Of a stretch of DNA of 64,000 nt, positions 1-7,178 are shown one piece after another. Each line of letters opens with the position of its first letter. The first letter of the stretch is position 1. The notes beneath the pieces were generated by a model. The model saw only the letters and a program-made list of their open reading frames with translations, did no database searches and was not told where the DNA came from. The stretch is from Pseudomonas oryzihabitans (lineage in GTDB: Bacteria > Pseudomonadota > Gammaproteobacteria > Pseudomonadales > Pseudomonadaceae). Both the position numbers and the translations under genes were made by a program. Where the stretch lies: NCBI RefSeq assembly GCF_006384975.1, contig NZ_CP021645.1, forward strand, positions 5,236,001 through 5,300,000, read 5' to 3'.

Positions 1-1
1 T

Positions 2-202
2 AGCCGTGGGCTGGTTGCGCAAATTCTGGCCGGCATCTACGTACGTGAGCTCTATGAAGTGGGTCAGTGGGTGACCTTGGCCGAGGTCGAGGGCGAAATC
101 GAGGAGATCGGTACTGCTAAGACCCTCATCCTGACCGAGGAGGGTGATATCGTATCGGTACCGAATCGTCTATTGCTGGAGGCGCAGGTTCGCAGTCGCT
201 GA
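2..202 (+). CDS. cmpX: Mechanosensitive ion channel family protein, C-terminal end (CmpX-like), 5' partial
   Basis: Only the last 66 codons are present, read in the frame that ends at the TGA at 200-202. The visible part has the MscS beta-domain pattern: a short hydrophobic stretch, then VGQWVTLAEVEGEIEEIG and VSVPNRLLLE, as expected for the cytoplasmic part of a small-conductance channel. In Pseudomonas a gene of this family (cmpX) lies directly upstream of sigX and oprF, which is the order here, so the assignment rests partly on context. The protein would sit in the inner membrane and respond to membrane tension. The start and membrane helices lie outside the window. Confidence 0.8.
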   Translation, partial: SRGLVAQILAGIYVRELYEVGQWVTLAEVEGEIEEIGTAKTLILTEEGDIVSVPNRLLLEAQVRSR

Positions 203-258
203 CAGGGGGCGCGGAGATGGCTATCATGCCCGCCAATTTTTGGTAGCCATCTTCCGAC

Positions 259-843
259 TTGAATAAGCCCGCCCCCCATGCCTACGACCCGACTGCGCTC
301 AGCGATGAAGAGCTGGTGCAGCGTGCGCATGGCGAACTCTTCCATGTGACGCGGGCCTACGAGGAACTGATGCGCCGTTACCAGCGCACCCTGTTCAACG
401 TCTGTGCGCGTTACCTGGGGAACGACCGGGATGCGGACGATGTCTGCCAGGAGATCATGCTGAAGGTGCTTTACGGTTTGAAGAATTTCGAAGGCAAATC
501 GAAATTCAAGACCTGGTTGTACAGCATTACCTACAATGAGTGCATCACCCAGTACCGCAAGGAGCGCCGCAAGCGGCGCCTGGTGGAGGCATTAAGCCTG
601 GATCCGATGGAAGAAGCCTCGGAAGAGCGGGCGCCGAAGCTGGAGGAGAAGGGAGGAATGGATCGCTGGTTGATCCATGTGGGGCAGATCGATCGGGAGA
701 TCCTGGTACTGCGTTTCGTCGCGGAACTGGAGTTCCAGGAGATTGCCGACATCATGCACATGGGGCTCAGCGCCACCAAGATGCGCTACAAGCGGGCACT
801 CGACAAACTGCGTGACAAGTTCGCAGCTGAAGTTGAGGGTTGA
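259..843 (+). CDS. sigX: ECF RNA polymerase sigma factor SigX
   Basis: A 194-residue sigma-70 family protein. Region 2 shows YQRTLFNVCARYLGNDRDAD and KSKFKTWLYSITYNECITQY, and region 4 shows REILVLRFVAELEFQEIADI followed by LSATKMRYKRAL, the helix-turn-helix that reads the -35 element. In Pseudomonas SigX directs transcription of oprF and of envelope and fatty-acid genes. The start is a TTG at 259; the encoded MNKPAP resembles the start of the known protein, and no better start lies upstream. It follows cmpX by 56 bases and precedes oprF by about 100 bases. No anti-sigma factor gene is adjacent. Confidence 0.95.
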   Translation: MNKPAPHAYDPTALSDEELVQRAHGELFHVTRAYEELMRRYQRTLFNVCARYLGNDRDADDVCQEIMLKVLYGLKNFEGKSKFKTWLYSITYNECITQYRKERRKRRLVEALSLDPMEEASEERAPKLEEKGGMDRWLIHVGQIDREILVLRFVAELEFQEIADIMHMGLSATKMRYKRALDKLRDKFAAEVEG

Positions 844-943
844 CGGAATGAGTCTGCCGTAAGTTTTTGAACTTCACGAAAACTTGTTGTCGAAGCCTCC
901 GGAGATTGCCGGAATTAGTACCACTAAAATGGGGATACAAAGG

Positions 944-1999
944 ATGAAACTGAAGAGCACCTTGGGCGTCGTGATCGGCTCCCTGCTGGCAAGCGCCTCG
1001 CTGAGCGCCCTGGCACAAGGTCAAGGCGCCGTCGAGACCGAACTGTTCGGTAGCCGTCTGTTCACTGACAGCCAGCGCAACATGACCAACGCTGACCTGT
1101 ACGGTGGCTCCGTTGGCTACTTCCTGACCGATGACGTTGAGCTGGCGCTGTCCTACGGCGAGTACCACAACGCTCGTGGCGACCACGACCTGGGCCACAA
1201 GAACATCAAGGGTAGCCTGGCTGCGCTGGATGCCTACTACCACTTCGGTCAGCCCGGCGTTGGCCTGCGTCCGTACGTGTCCGGTGGCTTCGCTCACCAG
1301 TCCATCAGCAACCGCGACATCAACCAGGGTGGCCGTGACCGTTCCACCTACGCTAACGTTGGTGCCGGCCTGAAGTACTACTTCACCGAGAACCTGTATG
1401 CCCGTACCGGCGTACAAGCCAACTACAACATCGACTACGGCGATACCGAGTGGAGCGCTGCTGTTGGTGTGGGTCTGAACTTCGGTGGTTCCACCAAGAA
1501 AGCTGTTGCCCCGGCTCCGGCCCCGGCTCCCGTTGCCGACGTCTGCACCGACTCCGACAACGATGGCGTCTGCGACAACGTCGACAAGTGCCCGAACACC
1601 CCGGCCAACGTCACCGTTGACGCCAATGGCTGCCCGGCTGCCGCCGAAACCGTTCGCGTCGAGCTGGACGTGAAGTTCGATTTCGACAAGGCCGTTGTTA
1701 AGCCCAACAGCTATGCCGACATCAAGAACCTGGCTGATTTCATGCAGCAGTACCCGCAGACCTCGACCACTGTTGAAGGCTACACCGACTCCGTCGGCAC
1801 CGAAGCCTACAACCAGAAGCTGTCCGAGCGTCGTGCTAACGCCGTGCGTAACGTGCTGGTCAACCAGTACGGCGTGCAGGGCAGCCGCGTGAACGCCGTT
1901 GGTTACGGTGAGGCCCATCCGGTTGCTGACAACGCCACCGAAGCCGGTCGCGCTGTCAACCGTCGCGTAGAGGCCTCGGTCGAAGCTCAGGCCAAGTAA
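944..1999 (+). CDS. oprF: Major outer membrane porin OprF (OmpA family)
   Basis: A 351-residue outer membrane protein. Residues 1-24 are a signal peptide ending SALA before QGQGAVE. An N-terminal beta-barrel of about 150 residues follows, then an Ala-Pro linker and a four-cysteine calcium-binding-like segment (CTDSDNDGVCDNVDKC). The C-terminal OmpA peptidoglycan-binding domain has FDFDKAVVKPNS and GYTDSVGTEAYNQKLSERRA. OprF links the outer membrane to peptidoglycan and forms a non-specific slow porin. I chose the ATG at 944 because it gives the conserved MKLKSTLGVV start; an in-frame ATG at 929 would only add residues before the signal peptide. SigX control is known in Pseudomonas and fits the gene order. 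Confidence 0.97.
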   Translation: MKLKSTLGVVIGSLLASASLSALAQGQGAVETELFGSRLFTDSQRNMTNADLYGGSVGYFLTDDVELALSYGEYHNARGDHDLGHKNIKGSLAALDAYYHFGQPGVGLRPYVSGGFAHQSISNRDINQGGRDRSTYANVGAGLKYYFTENLYARTGVQANYNIDYGDTEWSAAVGVGLNFGGSTKKAVAPAPAPAPVADVCTDSDNDGVCDNVDKCPNTPANVTVDANGCPAAAETVRVELDVKFDFDKAVVKPNSYADIKNLADFMQQYPQTSTTVEGYTDSVGTEAYNQKLSERRANAVRNVLVNQYGVQGSRVNAVGYGEAHPVADNATEAGRAVNRRVEASVEAQAK

Positions 2000-2010
2000 T
2001 TCGCCTGATC

Positions 2011-2053
2011 CAGACACAAAGAAGCCCGCCTAGTGCGGGCTTTTTTGTGTCTG
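2011..2053 (+). terminator. Terminator of oprF
   Basis: A long hairpin: CAGACACAAA pairs with TTTGTGTCTG at the base, and AAGCCCGC pairs with GCGGGCTT above it, with a run of T after the inner stem. It lies 11 bases after the oprF stop. Confidence 0.9.
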
Positions 2054-2084
2054 GGGTATTTAGGGGGGGTGTCAGGCGGGTATT

Positions 2085-2110
2085 AAAAAAACCCCGCCGA
2101 GGCGGGGCTT
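2085..2110 (-). terminator. Terminator of gltA
   Basis: The stem CCCCGCC/GGCGGGG (2092-2107) is followed on the minus strand by a run of seven T (the A run at 2085-2091). It sits just past the gltA stop and faces the oprF terminator. Confidence 0.9.
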
Positions 2111-2125
2111 TCAATAAGAGCGGGA

Positions 2126-3406
2126 TCAGCCGCGATCGTCTGGAATGTCGCGCTGAGTCACGCCGGTGTACAGCTGACGCGGACGGCCGATCTTGTAGGG
2201 GCCGGACAGCATTTCCTGCCAGTGCGAGATCCAGCCAACGGTACGGGCCATGGCGAAGATCACGGTGAACATGCTGGTCGGAATGCCAATGGCCTTGAGG
2301 ATGATGCCGGAGTAGAAGTCCACGTTCGGGTAGAGGTTGCGCTCGACGAAGTAGGAATCCTTGCGTGCCAGTTCTTCCAGGCGCATGGCCAGTTCCAGCT
2401 GCGGATCGTTGATGCCGAGTTCGACCAATACCTCGTCGCAGGTCTTCTTCATCACCGTGGCGCGCGGATCGAAGTTCTTGTACACGCGATGGCCGAAGCC
2501 CATCAGCTTGAAGGGGTCGTTCTTGTCCTTGGCCTTGGCGACGAACTTGTCGATGTTGGAGACATCGCCAATCTCGTCCAGCATCTTCAGCACGGCTTCG
2601 TTGGCACCGCCGTGGGCCGGGCCCCAGAGTGCGGCGATACCGGCAGCGATACAGGCGAAGGGGTTGGCGCCCGAAGAACCGGCCAGGCGGACGGTGGAGG
2701 TGGAGGCGTTCTGCTCATGGTCCGCATGCAGGATGAAGATGCGGTCCATGGCACGGGCCAGCACCGGGCTGATCGGCTTTTCCTCACATGGCGTGTTGAA
2801 CATCATGTGCAGGAAGTTTTCCGCGTACCCCAGGTTGTTGCGGGGATACATCATCGGCTGGCCCATGGAGTACTTGTGCACCATCGCTGCCAGGGTCGGC
2901 ATCTTGGCGATCAGGCGCATCGCCGAGATCTCGCGGTGCTGCGGATCGGTGATGTCCAGGGAGTCATGATAGAAGGCCGAAAGGGCACCGACCACGCCGC
3001 ACATGATGGCCATGGGGTGGGCGTCGCGACGGAAGCCGTTGAAGAAGTTCTTCAGTTGCTCATGAACCATGGTGTGGTTCTTGATGGTGTCAACGAACTG
3101 CGTCTTTTCTTGCGCGTTCGGCAACTCACCCTTGAGCAGCAGGTAACAGGTCTCGAGATAGTCGGATTTTTCCGCCAGTTGCTCGATGGGATAGCCGCGG
3201 TGCAGCAGGATGCCCTTGTCACCATCGATGTAGGTGATCTTGGACTCGCACGAGGCAGTGGACATAAAGCCCGGGTCGAAGGTGAACACACCAGTGGAGG
3301 TGAGGTTGCGAACATCGATCACGTCCGGGCCGAGGGTGCCGGACATAACGGGCAGGTCAACCGGATCCGCTCCCGAGATGATCAACTGCGCTTTCTTGTC
3401 AGCCAT
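2126..3406 (-). CDS. gltA: Type II citrate synthase
   Basis: A 426-residue citrate synthase that condenses oxaloacetate and acetyl-CoA in the first step of the TCA cycle. The catalytic residues of the E. coli enzyme (H264, H305, D362) correspond to H265 in [11 protein letters not shown]306 in [14 protein letters not shown] and about D363 in NVDFYSG. The substrate-binding [10 protein letters not shown] motif is at about 227-236. The N-terminal extension is that of the hexameric, NADH-sensitive type of Gram-negative bacteria. The ATG at 3406 is preceded by a strong AAGGAGG site. It is divergent from the sdh operon and convergent with oprF. Confidence 0.97.
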   Translation of the reverse strand: MADKKAQLIISGADPVDLPVMSGTLGPDVIDVRNLTSTGVFTFDPGFMSTASCESKITYIDGDKGILLHRGYPIEQLAEKSDYLETCYLLLKGELPNAQEKTQFVDTIKNHTMVHEQLKNFFNGFRRDAHPMAIMCGVVGALSAFYHDSLDITDPQHREISAMRLIAKMPTLAAMVHKYSMGQPMMYPRNNLGYAENFLHMMFNTPCEEKPISPVLARAMDRIFILHADHEQNASTSTVRLAGSSGANPFACIAAGIAALWGPAHGGANEAVLKMLDEIGDVSNIDKFVAKAKDKNDPFKLMGFGHRVYKNFDPRATVMKKTCDEVLVELGINDPQLELAMRLEELARKDSYFVERNLYPNVDFYSGIILKAIGIPTSMFTVIFAMARTVGWISHWQEMLSGPYKIGRPRQLYTGVTQRDIPDDRG

Positions 3407-3464
3407 TAGGCCTCCTTATTTTGCTTTGAAATCATCAATAAACCCTCCACTCAGGGCCTCGCCC

Positions 3465-3492
3465 ACTATAGAGGGATAAATTTGAAAGTCAA
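3465..3492 (-). promoter_or_regulatory. Candidate sigma-70 promoter of gltA
   Basis: Read on the minus strand: -35 TTGACT (3487-3492), 16-base spacer, -10 TATAGT (3465-3470), which would give a leader of roughly 55 bases before the gltA start. Found by eye; no transcription start data. Confidence 0.6.
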
Positions 3493-3604
3493 TTTACGAA
3501 AATATCACCCTAAAGGCTCTTTCTGGGCGGATTGTGCGGCGAAAAGACATTAACACGCAGGCTTCTGAATATCAGCTGGCGACGTCGGAATCGGGCATCC
3601 ACGT

Positions 3605-3633
3605 TTGTCATGAGTAGGCTAACTGTCTATAAT
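3605..3633 (+). promoter_or_regulatory. Candidate sigma-70 promoter of sdhCDAB
   Basis: -35 TTGTCA (3605-3610), 17-base spacer, -10 TATAAT (3628-3633). The -10 is a perfect consensus. It lies about 120 bases upstream of sdhC in the 346-base gltA-sdhC divergent region. The rest of that region (3407-3752) holds the gltA promoter and leader and an sdh leader with a GCCC/GGGC inverted repeat near 3728-3745; I see no gene in it. Confidence 0.7.
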
Positions 3634-3752
3634 TCCCGCCCGACCGTACCGGGTCGGCGAGCCTGATGCCGAGCGGTCGCCGCTTCGATCCAGAAGCGTG
3701 TAGCAGATGTGGGATCTCCTATAACTAGCCCGACCGCAATTGGGCCCTCAGT

Positions 3753-4139
3753 GTGAAAGAAGCCGTGAATAGCAAACGACCTGTAAACCTAGATCTCAGG
3801 ACCATAAAACTTCCTATCACAGCTTATACCTCGATCCTTCACCGTATCTCCGGCGTCATCCTGTTTCTCGGCATCGCGGTAATGCTCTATGGGCTGCACC
3901 TGTCGCTGGGTAGCGAGGAAGGCTTCGGTCAGGTGAAAGCTTTTCTGGCCTATCCGCTGGTCAAGCTGGTGATCTGGGGTCTGCTGTCCGCGTTGCTCTA
4001 CCACCTGGTCGCCGGCATCCGGCACCTGATCATGGACGGCGGCGCCGGCGAAACCCTGCAGGGCGGCAAGCTGGGTGCGCAGCTAGTGCTGGTCATTTCC
4101 GCAGTTCTGATCATTCTGGCAGGGGTTTGGGTATGGTAA
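3753..4139 (+). CDS. sdhC: Succinate dehydrogenase cytochrome b556 subunit
   Basis: A 128-residue inner membrane anchor subunit of complex II with three hydrophobic helices. It binds haem b and quinone together with SdhD. HRISG near residue 30 and YHLVAGIRHLIMD near 83-95 are the family signatures, the latter carrying the haem-ligand histidine. The start is uncertain: GTG at 3753 (MKEAVNSKRP) or GTG at 3765 (MNSKRP); no ATG is available upstream of the conserved sequence. The 3' end overlaps sdhD by 7 bases, implying translational coupling. Confidence 0.93.
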   Translation: MKEAVNSKRPVNLDLRTIKLPITAYTSILHRISGVILFLGIAVMLYGLHLSLGSEEGFGQVKAFLAYPLVKLVIWGLLSALLYHLVAGIRHLIMDGGAGETLQGGKLGAQLVLVISAVLIILAGVWVW

Positions 4140-4501
4140 CCAACGTCACCAATCTTTCGCGTTCCGGTCTCTACGACTGGATGGCTCAACGGGTTTCGGC
4201 AGTCGTTCTCGCGGCTTATTTCCTCTTCCTGATCGGCTTCCTGATCCTTCACCCAGGGCTCACCTTCGAGCAATGGCACGGCCTGTTCTCCCACACCCTG
4301 ATGCGCATCTTTAGCCTGTTGGCGCTGGTGTCCATCTGCGTTCATGCGTGGGTCGGTATGTGGACCATCTCCACCGACTACCTGACCACCATGGCGCTCG
4401 GTAAGGGTGCCACCGCCGTGCGTTTCCTCTTCCAGGCGGTATGCGGGTTCGCGATGTTCGCGTTCTTCGTCTGGGGCGTGCAGATCTTCTGGGGTGTTTG
4501 A
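4133..4501 (+). CDS. sdhD: Succinate dehydrogenase hydrophobic membrane anchor
   Basis: A 122-residue subunit with three transmembrane helices that completes the membrane anchor of succinate dehydrogenase. The haem and quinone region is visible as HAWVGMWTISTDY in the second half. I chose the ATG at 4133, inside the last codons of sdhC, because MVTNVTNLSRSGLYDWMAQR matches the usual start; an upstream TTG would add only two residues. It is followed three bases later by sdhA. Confidence 0.94.
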   Translation: MVTNVTNLSRSGLYDWMAQRVSAVVLAAYFLFLIGFLILHPGLTFEQWHGLFSHTLMRIFSLLALVSICVHAWVGMWTISTDYLTTMALGKGATAVRFLFQAVCGFAMFAFFVWGVQIFWGV

Positions 4502-4504
4502 TCA

Positions 4505-6277
4505 ATGTCCACAATTCGTCATATTTCGTTTGATGCCATCATCGTAGGTGGCGGCGGCGCCGGTATGCGCGCGGCCCTGCAACTGGCCCAGTCCGGTCAC
4601 AAGACCGCGGTGATCACCAAGGTTTTCCCGACCCGTTCCCACACCGTGTCCGCCCAGGGCGGCATCACCTGCGCCATCGCTTCGGCCGACCCGAACGATG
4701 ATTGGCGCTGGCACATGTACGACACCGTCAAGGGGTCGGACTACATCGGTGACCAGGACGCCATCGAATACATGTGCTCCGTCGGCCCGGAAGCGGTCTT
4801 CGAACTCGAGCACATGGGGCTGCCGTTCTCTCGTACCGAGCAGGGCCGTATCTATCAGCGCCCCTTCGGCGGTCAGTCCAAGGACTACGGCAAGGGCGGC
4901 CAGGCCGCGCGTACCTGTGCCGCAGCCGACCGTACCGGTCACGCCCTGCTGCACACCCTCTATCAGGGCAACCTGAAGAACAACACGGTGTTCCTCAACG
5001 AGTGGTACGCCGTGGACCTGGTCAAGAACCAGGATGGCGTCGTGGTCGGCGTCATCGCCATCTGCATCGAGACCGGCGAAACCGTCTACGTCAAATCCAA
5101 GGCGACCGTGCTGGCTACCGGCGGTGCCGGTCGTATCTATGCCTCCACCACCAATGCCCTGATCAATACCGGTGACGGCGTGGGCATGGCCCTGCGCGCC
5201 GGCGTGCCGGTGCAGGACATCGAAATGTGGCAGTTCCACCCGACCGGCATCGCCGGCGCCGGGGTACTGGTCACCGAGGGTTGCCGCGGTGAAGGTGGCT
5301 ATCTGATCAACAAGCACGGCGAGCGCTTCATGGAGCGTTATGCGCCCAACGCCAAGGATCTGGCTGGCCGCGACGTGGTCGCCCGTTCCATGGTCAAGGA
5401 AGTACTGGCCGGCAACGGTTGCGGCCCCAATGGCGACCACGTGCTGCTGAAGCTGGACCACCTCGGCGAAGAGGTGCTGCACAGCCGCCTGCCTGGCATT
5501 TGCGAGCTATCCAAGACCTTCGCCCACGTCGATCCGGTCGTCGCTCCGGTCCCCGTGATCCCCACCTGCCACTATATGATGGGCGGCATTGCCACCAACA
5601 TCCATGGTCAGGCCATCACTCAGGACGCCAACGGTAACGACAAGATCATCGAAGGCCTGTTCGCCGTCGGCGAAGTGGCTTGCGTGTCCGTGCATGGCGC
5701 CAACCGCCTGGGCGGCAACTCGCTGCTGGACCTGGTGGTCTTCGGTCGTGCGGCTGGCCTGCACCTGGAAAAGGCCCTGAAGGACGGTATCGAGCACCGT
5801 GGTGCTTCGGAAACCGATCTGGAGGCCTCGCTGCAGCGGCTGTCGGGCGTCAACGAACGCACCACCGGCGAAGACGTCGCTACCCTGCGCAAGCAGCTGC
5901 AGACCTGCATGCAGAACTACTTCGGTGTATTCCGTACCGGCGAATACATGCAGAAGGGCATTGCCGAGCTGGCACAGCTGCGCGAGCGTATCGCCAAGGT
6001 CAAGATCAACGACAAGAGCCAGGGCTTCAACACCGCCCGTATCGAAGCGCTCGAGCTGCAGAACCTGCTCGAGGTGGCCGAAGCGACCGCCATCGCCGCC
6101 GAGAACCGCAAGGAGTCCCGTGGTGCTCACGCTCGCGAAGACTTCGAAGAGCGTGACGACGAGAACTGGCTGTGCCACACCCTCTATTTCCCCGGTGAAA
6201 AGCGGGTCAGTAAGCGTGGAGTCAACTTCGCGCCCAAGACCGTACCGATGTTCGAACCCAAGGTTCGGACTTACTAA
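4505..6277 (+). CDS. sdhA: Succinate dehydrogenase flavoprotein subunit
   Basis: A 590-residue FAD subunit that oxidises succinate to fumarate at the cytoplasmic face of the inner membrane. It has the dinucleotide-binding [11 protein letters not shown] at about 15-25 and the covalent FAD histidine H46 in [11 protein letters not shown]. The active-site segment [13 protein letters not shown], the HYMMGGI substrate loop and the C-terminal FAD-binding [14 protein letters not shown] are also present. Length and order match the family. Part of the sdhCDAB transcription unit. Confidence 0.97.
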   Translation: MSTIRHISFDAIIVGGGGAGMRAALQLAQSGHKTAVITKVFPTRSHTVSAQGGITCAIASADPNDDWRWHMYDTVKGSDYIGDQDAIEYMCSVGPEAVFELEHMGLPFSRTEQGRIYQRPFGGQSKDYGKGGQAARTCAAADRTGHALLHTLYQGNLKNNTVFLNEWYAVDLVKNQDGVVVGVIAICIETGETVYVKSKATVLATGGAGRIYASTTNALINTGDGVGMALRAGVPVQDIEMWQFHPTGIAGAGVLVTEGCRGEGGYLINKHGERFMERYAPNAKDLAGRDVVARSMVKEVLAGNGCGPNGDHVLLKLDHLGEEVLHSRLPGICELSKTFAHVDPVVAPVPVIPTCHYMMGGIATNIHGQAITQDANGNDKIIEGLFAVGEVACVSVHGANRLGGNSLLDLVVFGRAAGLHLEKALKDGIEHRGASETDLEASLQRLSGVNERTTGEDVATLRKQLQTCMQNYFGVFRTGEYMQKGIAELAQLRERIAKVKINDKSQGFNTARIEALELQNLLEVAEATAIAAENRKESRGAHAREDFEERDDENWLCHTLYFPGEKRVSKRGVNFAPKTVPMFEPKVRTY

Positions 6278-6288
6278 AGGTGACCACC

Positions 6289-6993
6289 ATGTTGAAAGTC
6301 AGCGTATATCGTTACAACCCGGATCAGGACGGCCTGCCGTCCATGCAGGAGTTCCAGGTCGATACCGGTGGGAAGGACCTCATGGTGTTGGACGTCCTGG
6401 CTCTGATCAAAGAGCAGGATGAAGGCTTCTCCTACCGTCGTTCCTGCCGCGAAGGCGTCTGCGGCTCCGACGGTATGAACATCAATGGCAAGAACGGCCT
6501 GGCGTGTATCACCCCGCTGTCGTCCGTGGTCAAGAACGGCAAGCTGGTCGTGCGTCCGCTGCCCGGTCTGCCGGTCATCCGTGACCTCGTCGTCGACATG
6601 AGCATCTTCTACAAGCAATACGAGAAGGTGAAACCGTTCCTGCAGAACGAGACGCCGGCACCGGCCATCGAGCGTCTGCAGAGCCCGGAAGATCGCGAGA
6701 AGATCGACGGCCTGTACGAGTGCATCCTGTGTGCCTGCTGCTCGACGTCCTGCCCGTCCTTCTGGTGGAACCCCGACAAGTTCCTCGGTCCGGCCGCGTT
6801 GCTGCAAGCCTATCGTTTCCTGGCTGACAGCCGCGATACCAAGACCCAGGAGCGCCTGGCTGCCATGGACGATCCGTTCAGCGTGTTCCGCTGCCGTTCG
6901 ATCATGAACTGCGTGGCGGTCTGTCCCAAGGGGCTGAACCCGACCAAGGCCATTGGCCATGTGCGGGCGATGCTGCTGCAGAGCGGTACCTGA
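6289..6993 (+). CDS. sdhB: Succinate dehydrogenase iron-sulfur subunit
   Basis: A 234-residue electron-transfer subunit. It carries the [2Fe-2S] ligands in SCREGVCGSDGMNINGKNG with a further LAC. The [4Fe-4S] and [3Fe-4S] ligands lie in CILCACCSTSCPSFWW and CRSIMNCVAVCPKGLNP. Electrons pass from SdhA to quinone at SdhCD. The ATG at 6289 has an AAAGGTG site at 6276-6282 and gives MLKVSVYRYNP, the usual start; an in-frame GTG at 6280 lies inside that ribosome site and is unlikely. Confidence 0.96.
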   Translation: MLKVSVYRYNPDQDGLPSMQEFQVDTGGKDLMVLDVLALIKEQDEGFSYRRSCREGVCGSDGMNINGKNGLACITPLSSVVKNGKLVVRPLPGLPVIRDLVVDMSIFYKQYEKVKPFLQNETPAPAIERLQSPEDREKIDGLYECILCACCSTSCPSFWWNPDKFLGPAALLQAYRFLADSRDTKTQERLAAMDDPFSVFRCRSIMNCVAVCPKGLNPTKAIGHVRAMLLQSGT

Positions 6994-7000
6994 TCCACGT

Positions 7001-7030
7001 CCCGCCCGGCCAGTTGTGCCGGGCGGGTTC
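7001..7030 (+). terminator. Strong hairpin after sdhB (partial terminator or attenuator)
   Basis: A 10-bp perfect stem CCCGCCCGGC/GCCGGGCGGG with a 7-base loop is followed by only TTCGTT, a weak T tract. It may reduce rather than stop readthrough into sucA. A second hairpin (GGTTCC/GGAACC extended by GCC/GGC, 7117-7140) lies nearer sucA. The 185-base gap holds no gene that I can see. Confidence 0.6.
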
Positions 7031-7178
7031 GTTAGCGACCTTGATAGCTTGATTCAACCAACGTCCATTCAGGGATACCCGGAACAGCATCCGGGCATCG
7101 GCGCAGCCGCAGTGAGGCCGGGTTCCACGCAGGAACCGGCCATCGGCTGACGTTATCTCTGCCGAAGGGGTGATCTAG

